Positions 8,100 to 17,760 of a stretch of 64,000 bases of DNA are shown here, piece after piece. A program made the position numbers and the translations under genes. This stretch comes from Polyangiaceae bacterium (GTDB taxonomy: Bacteria; Myxococcota_A; Polyangia; Polyangiales; Polyangiaceae): the NCBI GenBank assembly GCA_016719945.1, contig JADJYE010000033.1:1-64000 (forward strand), in the 5' to 3' direction. Numbering within the stretch: the stretch's first letter is position 1; every line of letters starts with the position of its first letter. The notes beneath the pieces were generated by a model that saw only the letters and a program-made list of their open reading frames with translations, had not been told where the DNA came from and did no database searches.

Positions 8100-10565
8100 A
8101 TGGACAAGAGCGAGAGCCCGAAGCGCTGGGCGGGTTTCATCCACCTGTGGTCCGTGCTGCTCGAGCTGCTCGCGCGGGCGACCGTGCGCAGGCCGTGGCT
8201 GTTCGTGGCCCTCACGCTGCTTTCGGTGGTGCCGACGGGCTACCTCGCGTCGCGGCTCGAGCTGAAGAGCTCCTTCGTCGATCTCCTCTCGCCCTCGGAC
8301 CCCGAGGTGAAGGACCTCAACCTCGTCCTCGAAAAGACCGGGGGCCTCGGCTTCAGCACGATCGCGATCTCGGCGGCTGACCGCCCGCTCGCCGAGCGCA
8401 TGGCGGTGGAGCTCGAGCGGAGGCTCGAGGCGGTGCCCGGCGTGAAGTTCGTGCAAGGGCGGCTCGACGTCGACTACCTGAAGGACCGTCAGCTCTATTT
8501 CCTCACGGCCGACGAGCTCAAGGACCTCACCAAGAGCGTCAAGGAGTCGATCGACTACCGGGTCGCGAAGGAGGCCGACATGCTCCTCGACGACGAAGAG
8601 CCGCCTCCGCCGGACCCCTTCGAAAAGGTGAAGAAGGAGGCGAGCTCGCGCGAGATCACGATCGAGCCCTTCCTCGTCGGCAACGACGGCAAGTACCTGT
8701 ACGTCCTCGTCGGCCTGGGGGGCACCGCGGGCGATCTCGGCGAGACCTCGCGCATCCAGGGCGACGTTGAGCGGGTCGCCCTCGAGCTCGGCGCAGAGCT
8801 GTCACCCGGGCTCGAGATCGTGTTCACGGGTCCGGTCGTGAACCGCCGCGAGGACGCGCGCGTCCTCGGCGAGGATCTCTCGAAGGCCGGGCTGATCGGC
8901 TTCGCCGGCGTGATCGTCATCATGCTGGGGGCGACGCGGCGCAAGCGGTCGGTCGTCCTGCTCACCGTCCCGCTGGCGGTGGGCCTCGCCTGGACGTTCG
9001 CGTTCGCGTACCTCTTCGTCCACCACCTCAACGCCGTCAGCGGGTTCCTCGTCAGCATCCTCTCGGGGCTCGGCATCGAGTACGGCGTCCACCTGTTCAA
9101 GCGCTACCACGAGGAGCGCAGCCACGGCCGCGACCCCGAGGAGGCGACCGTCCGCATGCTGCGCTCGACCGGCGGCGCTCTGCTCGGCGCGTGCCTCGTC
9201 AACGCCTCGGTCTTCGCGGTCGTCGCCGTGGCCGGCTTCCGCGGGTTCATGGAGTTCGGGCTGATCGCGTCCGCCGGCATGGTGCTGACGATGCTCGCGA
9301 CTCTGCTGCTCTTCCCGGCGCTCAACTACCTGGTCGACCGCCGCTGGCCCGTGCACGTCGGCCCCGACAAGCCGATGCGCCCGATCGCCATTCCAGCGTG
9401 GGGGCGCTGGGCGACGGTCGTGCTCGTGCCCGTGCTCGCGGCCTGCTCCGTGTGGGCGCTGTCGGCGGGTCGCGTGAAGTTCCACACCGACTGGCGCGAG
9501 CTCGGCTCCGACACGCCCGCGGCGCGCTTCGACGCGTACATCATCAAGACCCTCGATCTGAGCGTGACCCAGGTCATGCTCTACCTGGAGGAGCCGGGCG
9601 ACGTGGAGAAGGTCCGCGCCGCGGTCGAGGACGTGCGCGTGAGGCGGGCGGAGCGGGGGCTGCCGTTCAACTTCGTCCGGGTGATCGGCTCCGACGATCT
9701 GGTGCCTCGGGACCAGGCCGGCAAGAAGGTCGAGATCGACGCGCTCGCGGCGCAGTTTGCGCGCATCAAGCCGTCGTGGATCGCCGAGGAGGAGCGGCCG
9801 CGCATCGAGCAGGCGAAGAAGCTGGCCGCCGCCGCGCCGTTCGCCGTCGACGACCTGCCGAAGACGCTCAAGCAGCGCTTCCTCACCTCGGACGGCAAGG
9901 GCACGATGGCGGTCATCACCACCGACGGGCTCTTCGAGGAGCCCTCGAAGCTGATCGACTGGTCGGATCAGGTCGCCGAGATGCGGGCGGAGCTGGCGAA
10001 TCGCCAGCTCAAGGCGGCGCTCGCGTCCGAGAACGCGATCGCCGGCCGGATCTTCCGCACCATCACTGAGAGCGGCGCGCGCATCCTCGCTGCGGCGTTC
10101 GCCGTCGTCTTCATCGTGCTGGTCATCCAGTTCCACAGCCTGTGGCACGCGCTGGCCGTGCTCAGCTCGGTGGCCATCGGGCTGCTCTTCACCGCCGGGG
10201 GGATGGCGGTGTTCGACATCGAGCTCAACTTCATGAACGCCGCGGTGCTGCCGATCATCGTGGGGGTCAGCGTCGACAACGCCATCCACATCTACCATCG
10301 CTTCCTCGAGTCGGGCCCGGCGTCGATCCCGATGGTCCTGAGGCAGACTGGCTCGGCCGCGCTGCTGTCGTCGTCGGCCAACTTGGCGGGCTTCGCGGCG
10401 CTCTTCGTCGCGCGCAACGGAGGTCTCAGGTCCGTCGCCTCGCTGAGCGTGCTCGGCATCATCGCCACGGTCTTCACGACGACCGTCATCTTCCCCGTCG
10501 CCCTCGACTGGATCGGCCGGCGCCTCGGCCGCGTCCCCAGCGGCCAGGAGCCGACGCCCCGCTGA
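8100..10565 (+). CDS. RND superfamily (MMPL/HpnN-like) exporter
   Basis: The 821-residue protein has the duplicated RND layout. Helix 1 (about 37-55) is followed by a periplasmic domain (about 60-255). A first five-to-six-helix bundle (about 258-425, with GFLVSILSGLGIEYGVHLF) comes next, then helix 7, a second periplasmic domain and a second bundle (about 660-810, with NAAVLPIIVGVSVDNAIHI). The GIEYGVHLF and GVSVDNAIHIYHRF segments are the family's helix-4/10 signatures with acidic residues for proton relay. Length and layout fit MMPL/hopanoid-transporter-like RND proteins rather than tripartite drug pumps; no membrane-fusion or TolC gene adjoins it. Substrate is unknown, probably a lipid. 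It stands 96 bases after kup. Confidence 0.85.
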   Translation: MDKSESPKRWAGFIHLWSVLLELLARATVRRPWLFVALTLLSVVPTGYLASRLELKSSFVDLLSPSDPEVKDLNLVLEKTGGLGFSTIAISAADRPLAERMAVELERRLEAVPGVKFVQGRLDVDYLKDRQLYFLTADELKDLTKSVKESIDYRVAKEADMLLDDEEPPPPDPFEKVKKEASSREITIEPFLVGNDGKYLYVLVGLGGTAGDLGETSRIQGDVERVALELGAELSPGLEIVFTGPVVNRREDARVLGEDLSKAGLIGFAGVIVIMLGATRRKRSVVLLTVPLAVGLAWTFAFAYLFVHHLNAVSGFLVSILSGLGIEYGVHLFKRYHEERSHGRDPEEATVRMLRSTGGALLGACLVNASVFAVVAVAGFRGFMEFGLIASAGMVLTMLATLLLFPALNYLVDRRWPVHVGPDKPMRPIAIPAWGRWATVVLVPVLAACSVWALSAGRVKFHTDWRELGSDTPAARFDAYIIKTLDLSVTQVMLYLEEPGDVEKVRAAVEDVRVRRAERGLPFNFVRVIGSDDLVPRDQAGKKVEIDALAAQFARIKPSWIAEEERPRIEQAKKLAAAAPFAVDDLPKTLKQRFLTSDGKGTMAVITTDGLFEEPSKLIDWSDQVAEMRAELANRQLKAALASENAIAGRIFRTITESGARILAAAFAVVFIVLVIQFHSLWHALAVLSSVAIGLLFTAGGMAVFDIELNFMNAAVLPIIVGVSVDNAIHIYHRFLESGPASIPMVLRQTGSAALLSSSANLAGFAALFVARNGGLRSVASLSVLGIIATVFTTTVIFPVALDWIGRRLGRVPSGQEPTPR

Positions 10566-10571
10566 GCTCAC

Positions 10572-10592
10572 CCCCCTCGCGAAGCGAGGGGG
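10572..10592. terminator. GC-rich perfect hairpin after the RND gene (dispersed palindrome, copy 1)
   Basis: A nine-base stem, CCCCCTCGC / GCGAGGGGG, closes on a GAA loop just after the RND stop codon. There is no T-run, so it may act as an RNA stabiliser or a weak terminator. The same stem with the complementary loop TTC recurs at 57517-57539. Confidence 0.5.
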
Positions 10593-10671
10593 TGGGGAGG
10601 TGAAATCAAAGGCACCCCGTCGCCAAGCACACTGGCGGGCACGGTTCAGCAGACTGCTAAGCTCCGCTGCC

Positions 10672-11604
10672 ATGAAGATCCTCGTCACCGGCGGCGCTGG
10701 GTTCATCGGCTCCCACATCGTCGAGCGGCTCGTGCGCGAAGGGCACGAGGTGAAGGCGTACGACAACCTCTCGAGCGGCAAGCGCGAGAACCTCGCCGCC
10801 GTGGCCTCCGACGTGGAGCTGGTCGAGGCCGACGTGCGCGACGCGCCCCAGCTCGACTTCTACGCCGCCGGGTGCGACGTCATCTTCCACGAGGCCGCGG
10901 TCGTGAGCGTGCCGTACAGCGTCGAGCACCCCCAGGAGACGCACGACGTCAACATCCAGGGCACGCTCAACGTCCTGCACGCGGCGAAGCGGCGTGGCGT
11001 GAAGCGGGTGGTGTTCGCGTGCTCCGCGGCCATCTACGGAGACGACCCGGAGATGCCCAAGCGGGAGACCATGCGCCCCCAGCCGATGAGCCCCTACGGG
11101 ATCGAGAAGCTCACCAGCGAATATTACCTCTCGGTGTGGAGCCAGCTGTACGGCGTCGAGACCGTGAGCCTCCGCTACTTCAACGTCTTCGGCGAGCGCC
11201 AAGATCCGGGCTCGCCCTACTCGGGCGTCATCTCGATCTTCGTCGACCGCGCGCTGCGCGGCGCGGGCGTCACGCTCTTCGGGGACGGCGGCCAGACTCG
11301 CGATTTCGTCTACGTGGGCAACGTGGTCGACGCGAACGTCCGGGCGGCCACGACGCCCGGCGTCGCGGGGCGCGCGTACAACGTCGGCTGCGGCGACAAG
11401 ACGACGCTGCTCCAGCTGCTCGACACGATCGAGCGGATCGTCGGCTCGAAGGTCGAGCGCACGCACGCGCCCCCTCGAGCCGGGGACATCCGCGAGTCGA
11501 TCGCGGACATCTCCAAGATCCGGGCCGAGCTCGGGTACACGCCGGCGGTGGGCGTCGAGGAGGGGCTTCGCCGCCTGATCGCGCACATCAAGGAGCGCCG
11601 CTGA
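10672..11604 (+). CDS. NAD-dependent nucleotide-sugar epimerase/dehydratase (extended SDR)
   Basis: The 310-residue protein starts MKILVTGGAGFIGSHIVERL, with the Gly-rich NAD-binding motif GGAGFIG. It has the catalytic YxxxK in SPYGIEK, a CSAAIYG strand where SDR epimerases have the catalytic Ser/Thr, and the YFNVFGERQDP and GDGGQTRDFVYVGNV segments typical of the GalE/WbpP subgroup. It probably interconverts UDP-sugars for envelope polysaccharide. ATG 10672 is chosen because the Rossmann motif begins there; the open frame upstream is non-coding. The specific substrate cannot be told from sequence alone. The next gene is only 39 bases downstream. Confidence 0.88.
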   Translation: MKILVTGGAGFIGSHIVERLVREGHEVKAYDNLSSGKRENLAAVASDVELVEADVRDAPQLDFYAAGCDVIFHEAAVVSVPYSVEHPQETHDVNIQGTLNVLHAAKRRGVKRVVFACSAAIYGDDPEMPKRETMRPQPMSPYGIEKLTSEYYLSVWSQLYGVETVSLRYFNVFGERQDPGSPYSGVISIFVDRALRGAGVTLFGDGGQTRDFVYVGNVVDANVRAATTPGVAGRAYNVGCGDKTTLLQLLDTIERIVGSKVERTHAPPRAGDIRESIADISKIRAELGYTPAVGVEEGLRRLIAHIKERR

Positions 11605-11643
11605 GGCTGAGCGCGCGGCGCGCGGGGTGATAGTCTCGAGCGG

Positions 11644-12615
11644 ATGGATCGCTCGGCGATGCTCGCGCGCTGCATCGAGGGTCAGTGGCGCCTCGACGAC
11701 GTCGACTGGTCGCAGCCGAAGGCGACGCTGCCGGCCCAGAGCGAGCGAGAGATCGTCCAGTACTTCACCGACATGGCGCAGATCGAGCGCTTCGCCGGGG
11801 CGCTGTTCGAGGAGCAGCGCCGGCGCACTCGCGATCCCGTCCTGGCGAAGATCTTCGCCACCTTCGTGGCCGACGAGGAGCGCCACGCACGCGCCGCCGA
11901 GCGCCTCGCCGAGCGCTTCGACCAGCGCCAGCTGCGAGCGTACGCGCCGAGCCCCAGCCTGCTGCGCTTCAAGCCGCGGTTCCTGCGCGTGCTCGCCCAC
12001 CTCTCCGAGGAGATCGCCAACGCGTACATCGTCGCGGGAGAGCTCTTGCTCGACATCGCGCTGCTCCGCTCGATCGACGACTACGTGGATGATCCCGTGT
12101 GTCACGACGTGATGAAGCTCATCAACCGCGACGAGTCGCGGCACGTGGCCGTCGACTACCACATGGTCGACTACTACTCGTCGCCCGAGTGGCAGCGTGA
12201 GCTCGCGAAGCGGCCCGCCCGCTCGCCTCGCGAGCACGCCAGCGCCGCGCTCGCGTTCGCGGGCGTGCTGGCGACCGCGCGCCCCTTCATCGTCGACGTG
12301 TTCATCGAGCCCATGACGCGGGTCGACCCGACTCGACGGCGCATGCGTGAGGCCTTCAAGCGCATGCAGCTGCTCGGAGCCAAGCCGGGCGTCGCGGCCC
12401 GGCCCTTCTCACGGTTTCTGCGCGCGCTGCGCTTCCTGTACCGCACGCGTGCGACCCACGCCGTCTTCGGGCGGCTCGCCGAGCGCATCGTCGGTGTCCC
12501 GGGCGAGTACCTGCGGGATCTGTACACCGCCGAGGAGTGGGACCGCGCCGCGGGCATGACGCTCGACCAGCTGGCCGACGACGCCCTCGCCGCGAAATAC
12601 GACGGGCCCGCATAG
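11644..12615 (+). CDS. Ferritin-like di-iron carboxylate protein
   Basis: The 323-residue protein carries the pattern of a four-helix di-iron fold. A glutamate in AQIERFAGALFEEQ is followed by DEERHA (ExxH). A glutamate in SEEIANAYI is followed by NRDESRHVAVDYH (second ExxH). This resembles the AurF-like/ferritin-like oxygenases, which use O2 to oxidise amines or other small molecules. The C-terminal third (AKRPARSPREH onward) is not recognised. It is directly downstream of the epimerase and may be co-transcribed, but a joint pathway is not evident. The ATG at 11644 has only a weak purine-rich site upstream. Confidence 0.6.
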   Translation: MDRSAMLARCIEGQWRLDDVDWSQPKATLPAQSEREIVQYFTDMAQIERFAGALFEEQRRRTRDPVLAKIFATFVADEERHARAAERLAERFDQRQLRAYAPSPSLLRFKPRFLRVLAHLSEEIANAYIVAGELLLDIALLRSIDDYVDDPVCHDVMKLINRDESRHVAVDYHMVDYYSSPEWQRELAKRPARSPREHASAALAFAGVLATARPFIVDVFIEPMTRVDPTRRRMREAFKRMQLLGAKPGVAARPFSRFLRALRFLYRTRATHAVFGRLAERIVGVPGEYLRDLYTAEEWDRAAGMTLDQLADDALAAKYDGPA

Positions 12616-12793
12616 CCGCGATCAGGCCCAGAAAAAATGACCACGTTCGGGCGTATCCTCCGACTTGAGCTGTGGAGCGCGCGGCGAGAAAGTTGAGCGC
12701 CGCGCTCGGCTCCGGTCGAATAGGGGCGCGCGCCAGAGGCGCCTCCACGGATGAGCAGTCCGTCGGGCACAACCCCCCGGGAACACACAAGCC

Positions 12794-13750
12794 ATGTCCG
12801 CCTTGAAACACCTCCTCGCCTGCGCGCTGATGCTCGGGCTCTCCACCGTCGCCGTGTCCGGGCGCGCCCAAGCAGGCGGCGGCGAGGCCAGCCGCGCCGA
12901 CGCGCTGCTGCGGGAGGCGATCGCCCTCGCGGACGCGAACGACTGGGCCGGCGCGGGCGAGCGCCTCGAGGAGGCGTGGGCCTTGAAGAAGAGCTACGAC
13001 GTGGCTGGCAACCTCGGCCAGGTCTACGAGAAGCTCGACCGGATGCCGGAGGCGGCGAAGTACTACGACTACGCGGTGCGGACGTTCCCGCCCTCGGGCA
13101 AGCCCGAGCTCAAGCAGACGCTGGTCGAGCGGTTTCAAGCGGTGAAGGCCAAGGTCGGCACGGTGACCGTCACGGTGAGCGAGGCCCAGGCGAAGCTGAT
13201 GATCGGGGGCAAGGAGGTCGGCGAGTCACCGCTCTCCTCGCCGCTCTATGTCGCGCCGGGCAGCCAAGAGCTCCAGGTGCAGAAGAAGGGCTTCGCCACC
13301 GACGTGCGCACCCTCATCGTCGCCGCGGGCGGCGAGCTCACGCTCGACGTCGCCCTCAGCAAAGACCCCGCCCAACCGAGCGAGGGCGAGGCCAAGCCGA
13401 TGTGGCCGGCGATCCTCATGGGCGCCGTGGGCGCCGCGGGCATCGGCGCTGGCATCGGCCTCATCGTGGTCTCGCAGCAGCGCGTCGGGGACGCCGAGGT
13501 GCTCCGCGACACCTGCGTCCCGCTCACCGAGGCCTGCTCGGCGGGCGGAGACGACCTGCTCTCGGAGGCCAATGGGCTCCAAGGGGGCGGCATCGCCGCC
13601 CTCGCCATTGGCGGAGCGGCGGCCATTGGAATGGCCGTGTACCTCGCCGTGCCGAGCGGTCACGCCGAAGGCCCGCCCAAGCCCACCGCGCAGCTGACGC
13701 CCATCTTGGCCCCAGGCCTCGCGGGCCTCTCCTTCGCCACCTCCTTCTGA
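12794..13750 (+). CDS. Secreted/membrane TPR-PEGA domain protein
   Basis: The 318-residue protein has a signal peptide (about 1-27, ending RAQAGGGE). One to two TPR-like helical pairs follow (about 30-110; LLREAIALADANDWAGAGE, NLGQVYEKLDRMPEAAKYY). A PEGA-type beta domain comes next (about 118-195; TVTVTVSEAQAKLMIGGKE, VAPGSQELQVQKKGF), then two hydrophobic segments (about 210-230 and 265-285). Proteins with a signal peptide, TPR and PEGA are very common in myxobacteria, where their roles are mostly unknown. It is four bases upstream of the Gly-rich surface protein and probably forms an operon with it. Confidence 0.7.
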   Translation: MSALKHLLACALMLGLSTVAVSGRAQAGGGEASRADALLREAIALADANDWAGAGERLEEAWALKKSYDVAGNLGQVYEKLDRMPEAAKYYDYAVRTFPPSGKPELKQTLVERFQAVKAKVGTVTVTVSEAQAKLMIGGKEVGESPLSSPLYVAPGSQELQVQKKGFATDVRTLIVAAGGELTLDVALSKDPAQPSEGEAKPMWPAILMGAVGAAGIGAGIGLIVVSQQRVGDAEVLRDTCVPLTEACSAGGDDLLSEANGLQGGGIAALAIGGAAAIGMAVYLAVPSGHAEGPPKPTAQLTPILAPGLAGLSFATSF

Positions 13751-13753
13751 GCC

Positions 13754-15321
13754 ATGAGGACGCCCATGCGAACGATGTCCCTCGCCCTCCTCGCCTTGCT
13801 CAGCGCGTCGGGCTGTTATGGTAGCTTCTGCGAGGAGTTCTACGACGGAGCCTGCGTCTACGGCGCGGGCGGCGATGGCGGCGGCCAGGGCGGCGGAGGC
13901 GGTGGTCAAGGCGGCGAAGGCGGCGGCGGCCTCCCCGCGGAGTGCGATCCGCGCGTGGGGGGCGTCGCCGACGAGTGCGGCGTGTTCGTCAACTCCGCCA
14001 GCCCGGCGACCCCTGCGGGGACCAAGTCCGCGCCCTATGTCACGCTCGGCGCCGCGCTCGCCGCGGTGGAGCCTGGGCAATACGTCTATGTCTGCGAGTC
14101 CCCGCTCGACGAGAACGTCATCCTCGCCGCGCCCGCCGTGGTCTTCGGGGGGTTGCGCTGCGACCAATGGGACTGGACCAGCGGCAAGACGCCGCTGACC
14201 GCGCCCGAGAACACGGTCCCGCTGTTCATCGAGTCCGCGGCGAGCGGGAGCTTGGTCTTCGGCTTTTCGGTCCAGGCCGCGCCGGGAGCCGGCACCGACC
14301 CAGCCACGCGCGCGGGGGCTCTTCGATCGCAGCTTGGGTCGAGGACGCGACGGTCACCCTCGAGCAGGTGGACCTCATCGCGGGCCCCGGCGCGCCCGGC
14401 GACGACGCCGACCCCTTCGTCGGGCTCGCCTACGGCCGAGACGACGACCCGGTCGACTTCGACGGCAACCCCGGAGGAGGTTGCGCCGGCACAGGCGGCG
14501 GTCCCGAGCAGACAGCGGTGTGTCCCGGGAACGTCGTCGCGATGGCCGGAGGGAAGGGCGGTGACGGCGGACCTTCGAATGGGGGGAACGGCATGGCGGG
14601 CGCGGATGGGACGCCTAGCTATGGCGCGGCAGAGCCCAACGGCACAGGTGGCATGGTCGCAGGCAGTTGCTCGAACGGGGAGCTCGGGGCCGCGGGCCCG
14701 CCCGGAGATGGCGGGCCAGGTGGGCTCGAGGTCGGCGCGCTCGTCGACGGACGTTACGTCGGCGATAGCGGCGACGCCGGAGAATTTGGCGGCGTCGGGC
14801 AGGGCGGCGGAGGCGGCGCAGGGCGCCCGGGCAATGGATCCTTCGGCTGCACTACAGGACAGAGTGGCGGCAGCGGCGGGAGCGGCGGCGCTGGCGGATG
14901 CGGCGGTGCTGGCGGGCTCGGTGGCGGTGCCGGCGGGGCCAGCATCGCGCTCGTCTCCTTGGGCGCGTCGCTCACCTTCATCAACGTCTCGCTCACCGCG
15001 GACGCCGGAGGAGCCGGCGGCACGGGTGCGGCCGGACAGGCCGGCGGGGTCGGTGGCAATGGGGGCCCCGGCGGCGGTGTCGCCACCGTCGAAGCGTGCG
15101 ACGGTGGCAATGGCGGCACGGGCGGGCTCGGCGGCGCCGGTGGCGGTGGCCGCGGGGGTCACTCGCTCGGCATCGCCCACACTGGCCCGGCGCCCGAGCT
15201 GTCCGGCATCCTCATGATCACGGTGGACGACGCGACCGCGCCCGGCGGGGACGGCGGCGACAACAACTCGCAGAACAACGCGGGAGAGGCCGGCGTGTCG
15301 GAGCAGACGCTCCAGTTCTAG
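13754..15321 (+). CDS. Glycine-rich surface lipoprotein; one frameshift at about 14320
   Basis: It starts MRTPMRTMSLALLALLSAS and reaches a lipobox-like SASGC at about residue 23. A short GGDGGGQGGGG run and a domain with CDPRVGGVADECGVFVNS and APYVTLGAALAAV follow; the latter resembles the start of parallel beta-helix surface proteins. At about 14320 the frame changes inside a GGGGG run. One extra G would continue the protein as SSIAAWVEDATVTLEQVDL and then through about 250 residues rich in GG(A/V/N)GG. The C-terminal part keeps a few hydrophobic beta strands (SIALVSLGASLTFINVSL). I read it as one 522-residue protein with a homopolymer indel. It probably sits on the outer membrane surface. 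Confidence 0.65.
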
Positions 15322-15420
15322 GGGGCCGAATGACAGCGCTGAGGCCCGTGGGGGGATGACGGTCTGGGGGTCGGTGCGTGGCCCCGTGGGGAGGATGACG
15401 GTCATCTGACGGTCATCGTG

Positions 15421-15494
<74 letters not shown>

Positions 15495-15553
15495 CCGCCC
15501 GTTCGAACTTGGCCGCTCCAATGGGCGCTCGTTACGCTCTCCAAAGCCGCACC

Positions 15554-15919
15554 ATGAGCCCCACCCGCATGCAACGCCGAACGTTTCGCCGTGAGGTCTT
15601 CTTGCCCTGTCAGGTGGTGCGAGAACGAGACTTCCGGCTGGTGTCGAGCCTCGCGTTCGACCTCTCGACGGGGGGTATGCAGGTGCTGACCGGCACGCGC
15701 GTCCTGACCGGCGAGCCGCTCTTGGTGAGCTTCCGAGCCCCAAAGACAGGGGCGTGGTTCGACCTCGCCGCCACTGTGGCGCGGGTGATCCACGGGCGCC
15801 GCCCCGAAGATCGCGGGCGGGGCCTGGGCCTCGAGTTCCACGGGATGGCGCTGTCGGCGCGCTACGATCTGTTGGACGGTCTCGAGGGTCTGCCGGTCAC
15901 GGCCTCCGTGCGCGCCTGA
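15554..15919 (+). CDS. PilZ-domain protein
   Basis: A 121-residue single-domain protein. The c-di-GMP binding signature of PilZ is present: RRTFRRE supplies the RxxxR motif at about residues 7-13, and FDLSTGGMQ supplies the DxSxxG motif near residue 35. LGLEFHGM forms the last strand. The chosen start is ATG 15554 (MSPTRMQRRTFRREV), which leaves a standard PilZ length. It probably binds c-di-GMP and acts as a small adaptor. It lies 54 bases upstream of trkH on the same strand, which raises the possibility of co-transcription with the K+ channel genes. Confidence 0.78.
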   Translation: MSPTRMQRRTFRREVFLPCQVVRERDFRLVSSLAFDLSTGGMQVLTGTRVLTGEPLLVSFRAPKTGAWFDLAATVARVIHGRRPEDRGRGLGLEFHGMALSARYDLLDGLEGLPVTASVRA

Positions 15920-15973
15920 TCGCAGCCGGCGCACCTCGAACGGCGACGGGGTCCTCGTGTACGTTGCGTCGCG

Positions 15974-17758
15974 ATGACGCCGCTCACGGACCGACGCGGA
16001 GCCCCGGCGGCCGAGGTGTCCTCCGTGGCGCCGACGGTCATCGTCGGCTTGACCCTCGCGCTGGGGGTCGCCGACTTCATCTACGCGGTCGAGCGGATCG
16101 TGTCCCTCGCGCTCGGCGCGCTGTTGACCATTCTGCTCTTGCCGTGGGCGCGTGTCGTGTTGAAGCGAGACGGCGCGGAGCGCTCGCGGCTGCGCCGGGT
16201 CGCGCTTCAGGCCGGGCTGATCGCCCTCGCCGGCGCCTTCATGGTGGCGCGCTGGTCGGTCTACAACGACGCGCTGGAGCACCCAGAGATTTCGTACGCC
16301 GGCTCGTACCGCAACTACTCGGTGGGCCACGTGGTGCTGATGCTGATCGGGGTGCTCCTGCGCGGCGGGCGCATGGCTCGCCTCGTCGCGGCCAGCGCCA
16401 GCCGGCCCGCCCGGCTGATGGTGGCGACCTTCGGCACGGCCAGCGTCGTCGGCGCGCTGCTGCTCGCGCTGCCGGTCTCGCTCAACCACGTCGAGAGCGC
16501 TTCGCTGCTGGACTCGCTGTTCGTCGCGACGAGCGCGGTGTGCGTGACAGGCCTCTCCACCGTGAACGTGGCCGACACGTATTCGTTCACGGGTCAGCTC
16601 ATCCTGTGCGCGCTGATCCAGATCGGCGGGCTCGGCATCATGGTGCTCGCCGCCGCGGTCACGATGCTCTCGGGGCAGCGCATGGGCGTGAAGAGCTCGG
16701 CTCAGCTCGCGGAGATGGTCGACGCCGGGTCGCTCGACGAGCTGAAGCGGACGGTGAAGGCGATCGCGCTGTACACCCTCGCGTTCGAGATCGCCGGCGC
16801 GGGGCTGCTCTATGCCTGGTTCTCGTCGATCCCGGAGACGGGCACAGGCCCCGCTGCGCCCGGAGGGCTCGCGGGTGCTTGGCATCCGGCGTGGGCCGCC
16901 GTGTTCCACTCGGTCAGCGCGTTCTGCAACGCGAGCTTCTCCAATTTTCGCGACGGGTTGATGCCCTTCACGGGCGCGACCTTCGTCACGGCGACGCTCG
17001 GGGGGCTGATCGTCGCCGGCGGGCTCGGGTTCCCGGTGCTCAACGAGCTGGCTCGGCGCGCCTACGACGCCCTGCGCCGCAGGCGCGCTCGGCGACTGAC
17101 GCTCAACACCCGGGTCAACCTCGCGACGGCGGCGGCGCTGCTCGTGGGGATGGGGCTCGCCTATGGCCTCTTGGAGCGCGGCGCGTCGATGCGCGCGCTC
17201 GGCTTGTTCGACCAGCTGACCGGCGCGCTCTTCCTGTCTGCCTGCAGTCGCACGAGCGGCTTCACGTTCGTCGACGTCGCCGCGATGCGCCCCGCGACGC
17301 TGCTGTTGACCTGCCTCGCCATGTTCATCGGTGCCGCGCCCGGCTCGTGCGCCGGCGGCATCAAGACGACCACCTTCGCCGTGCTCTTCGCGTCCTATCG
17401 CGCGGAGCTTCGCGGCCGGCGGCCGACGCTCTTCGATCGGGCGATCCCCGCGGCCGTCATCCGGCGGGCGATGGGCGTGGGGTTCATCGCGACGATCCTG
17501 GTCTTCACCATCATCTTTCTGCTTACGCTCTTCGAGGAGCACGACGTGCTCGCGCTGTCGTTCGAGGTGGTCAGCGCCTTCTCCACCACCGGCTTCTCGA
17601 CCGGCATCACCTCGAGCTTGACGGTGGGGGGCAAGCTCCTGATCGTCGCGACCATGCTGGCCGGGCGCATCGGCCCGCTCACGTTGGGGCTCGCGCTCTC
17701 TGCCGAGTCCAAGAAACCCGCCTTCGAGCTCCCCGAGGAGCGCGTGATGATCGGCTGA
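15974..17758 (+). CDS. trkH: TrkH/KtrB-family K+ uptake channel subunit
   Basis: A 594-residue integral membrane protein. All four pseudo-symmetric pore loops of the SKT superfamily are visible: AVCVTGLST, SAFCNASFSN, CSRTSGFTF and AFSTTGFSTG, each with the filter glycine or its usual substitute. The first 130 residues add two or three extra helices before the core, as in some Trk/Ktr proteins. It imports K+ (possibly with H+ or Na+) when gated by the cytosolic TrkA/KtrA ring. That partner gene starts two bases after the stop codon at 17758. Confidence 0.92.
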   Translation: MTPLTDRRGAPAAEVSSVAPTVIVGLTLALGVADFIYAVERIVSLALGALLTILLLPWARVVLKRDGAERSRLRRVALQAGLIALAGAFMVARWSVYNDALEHPEISYAGSYRNYSVGHVVLMLIGVLLRGGRMARLVAASASRPARLMVATFGTASVVGALLLALPVSLNHVESASLLDSLFVATSAVCVTGLSTVNVADTYSFTGQLILCALIQIGGLGIMVLAAAVTMLSGQRMGVKSSAQLAEMVDAGSLDELKRTVKAIALYTLAFEIAGAGLLYAWFSSIPETGTGPAAPGGLAGAWHPAWAAVFHSVSAFCNASFSNFRDGLMPFTGATFVTATLGGLIVAGGLGFPVLNELARRAYDALRRRRARRLTLNTRVNLATAAALLVGMGLAYGLLERGASMRALGLFDQLTGALFLSACSRTSGFTFVDVAAMRPATLLLTCLAMFIGAAPGSCAGGIKTTTFAVLFASYRAELRGRRPTLFDRAIPAAVIRRAMGVGFIATILVFTIIFLLTLFEEHDVLALSFEVVSAFSTTGFSTGITSSLTVGGKLLIVATMLAGRIGPLTLGLALSAESKKPAFELPEERVMIG

Positions 17759-17760
17759 AC

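Noticed and set aside
6054..8456. An 800-residue open frame on the minus strand opposite kup and the RND gene
   Set aside because: It is the reverse shadow of genuine membrane-protein genes; the composition is His/Arg/Asp-rich with no motif, as expected for antisense frames in very GC-rich DNA.
14754..15119. A Pro-rich minus-strand frame opposite the Gly-rich surface protein
   Set aside because: Gly codons read backwards give Pro; no independent coding signal.
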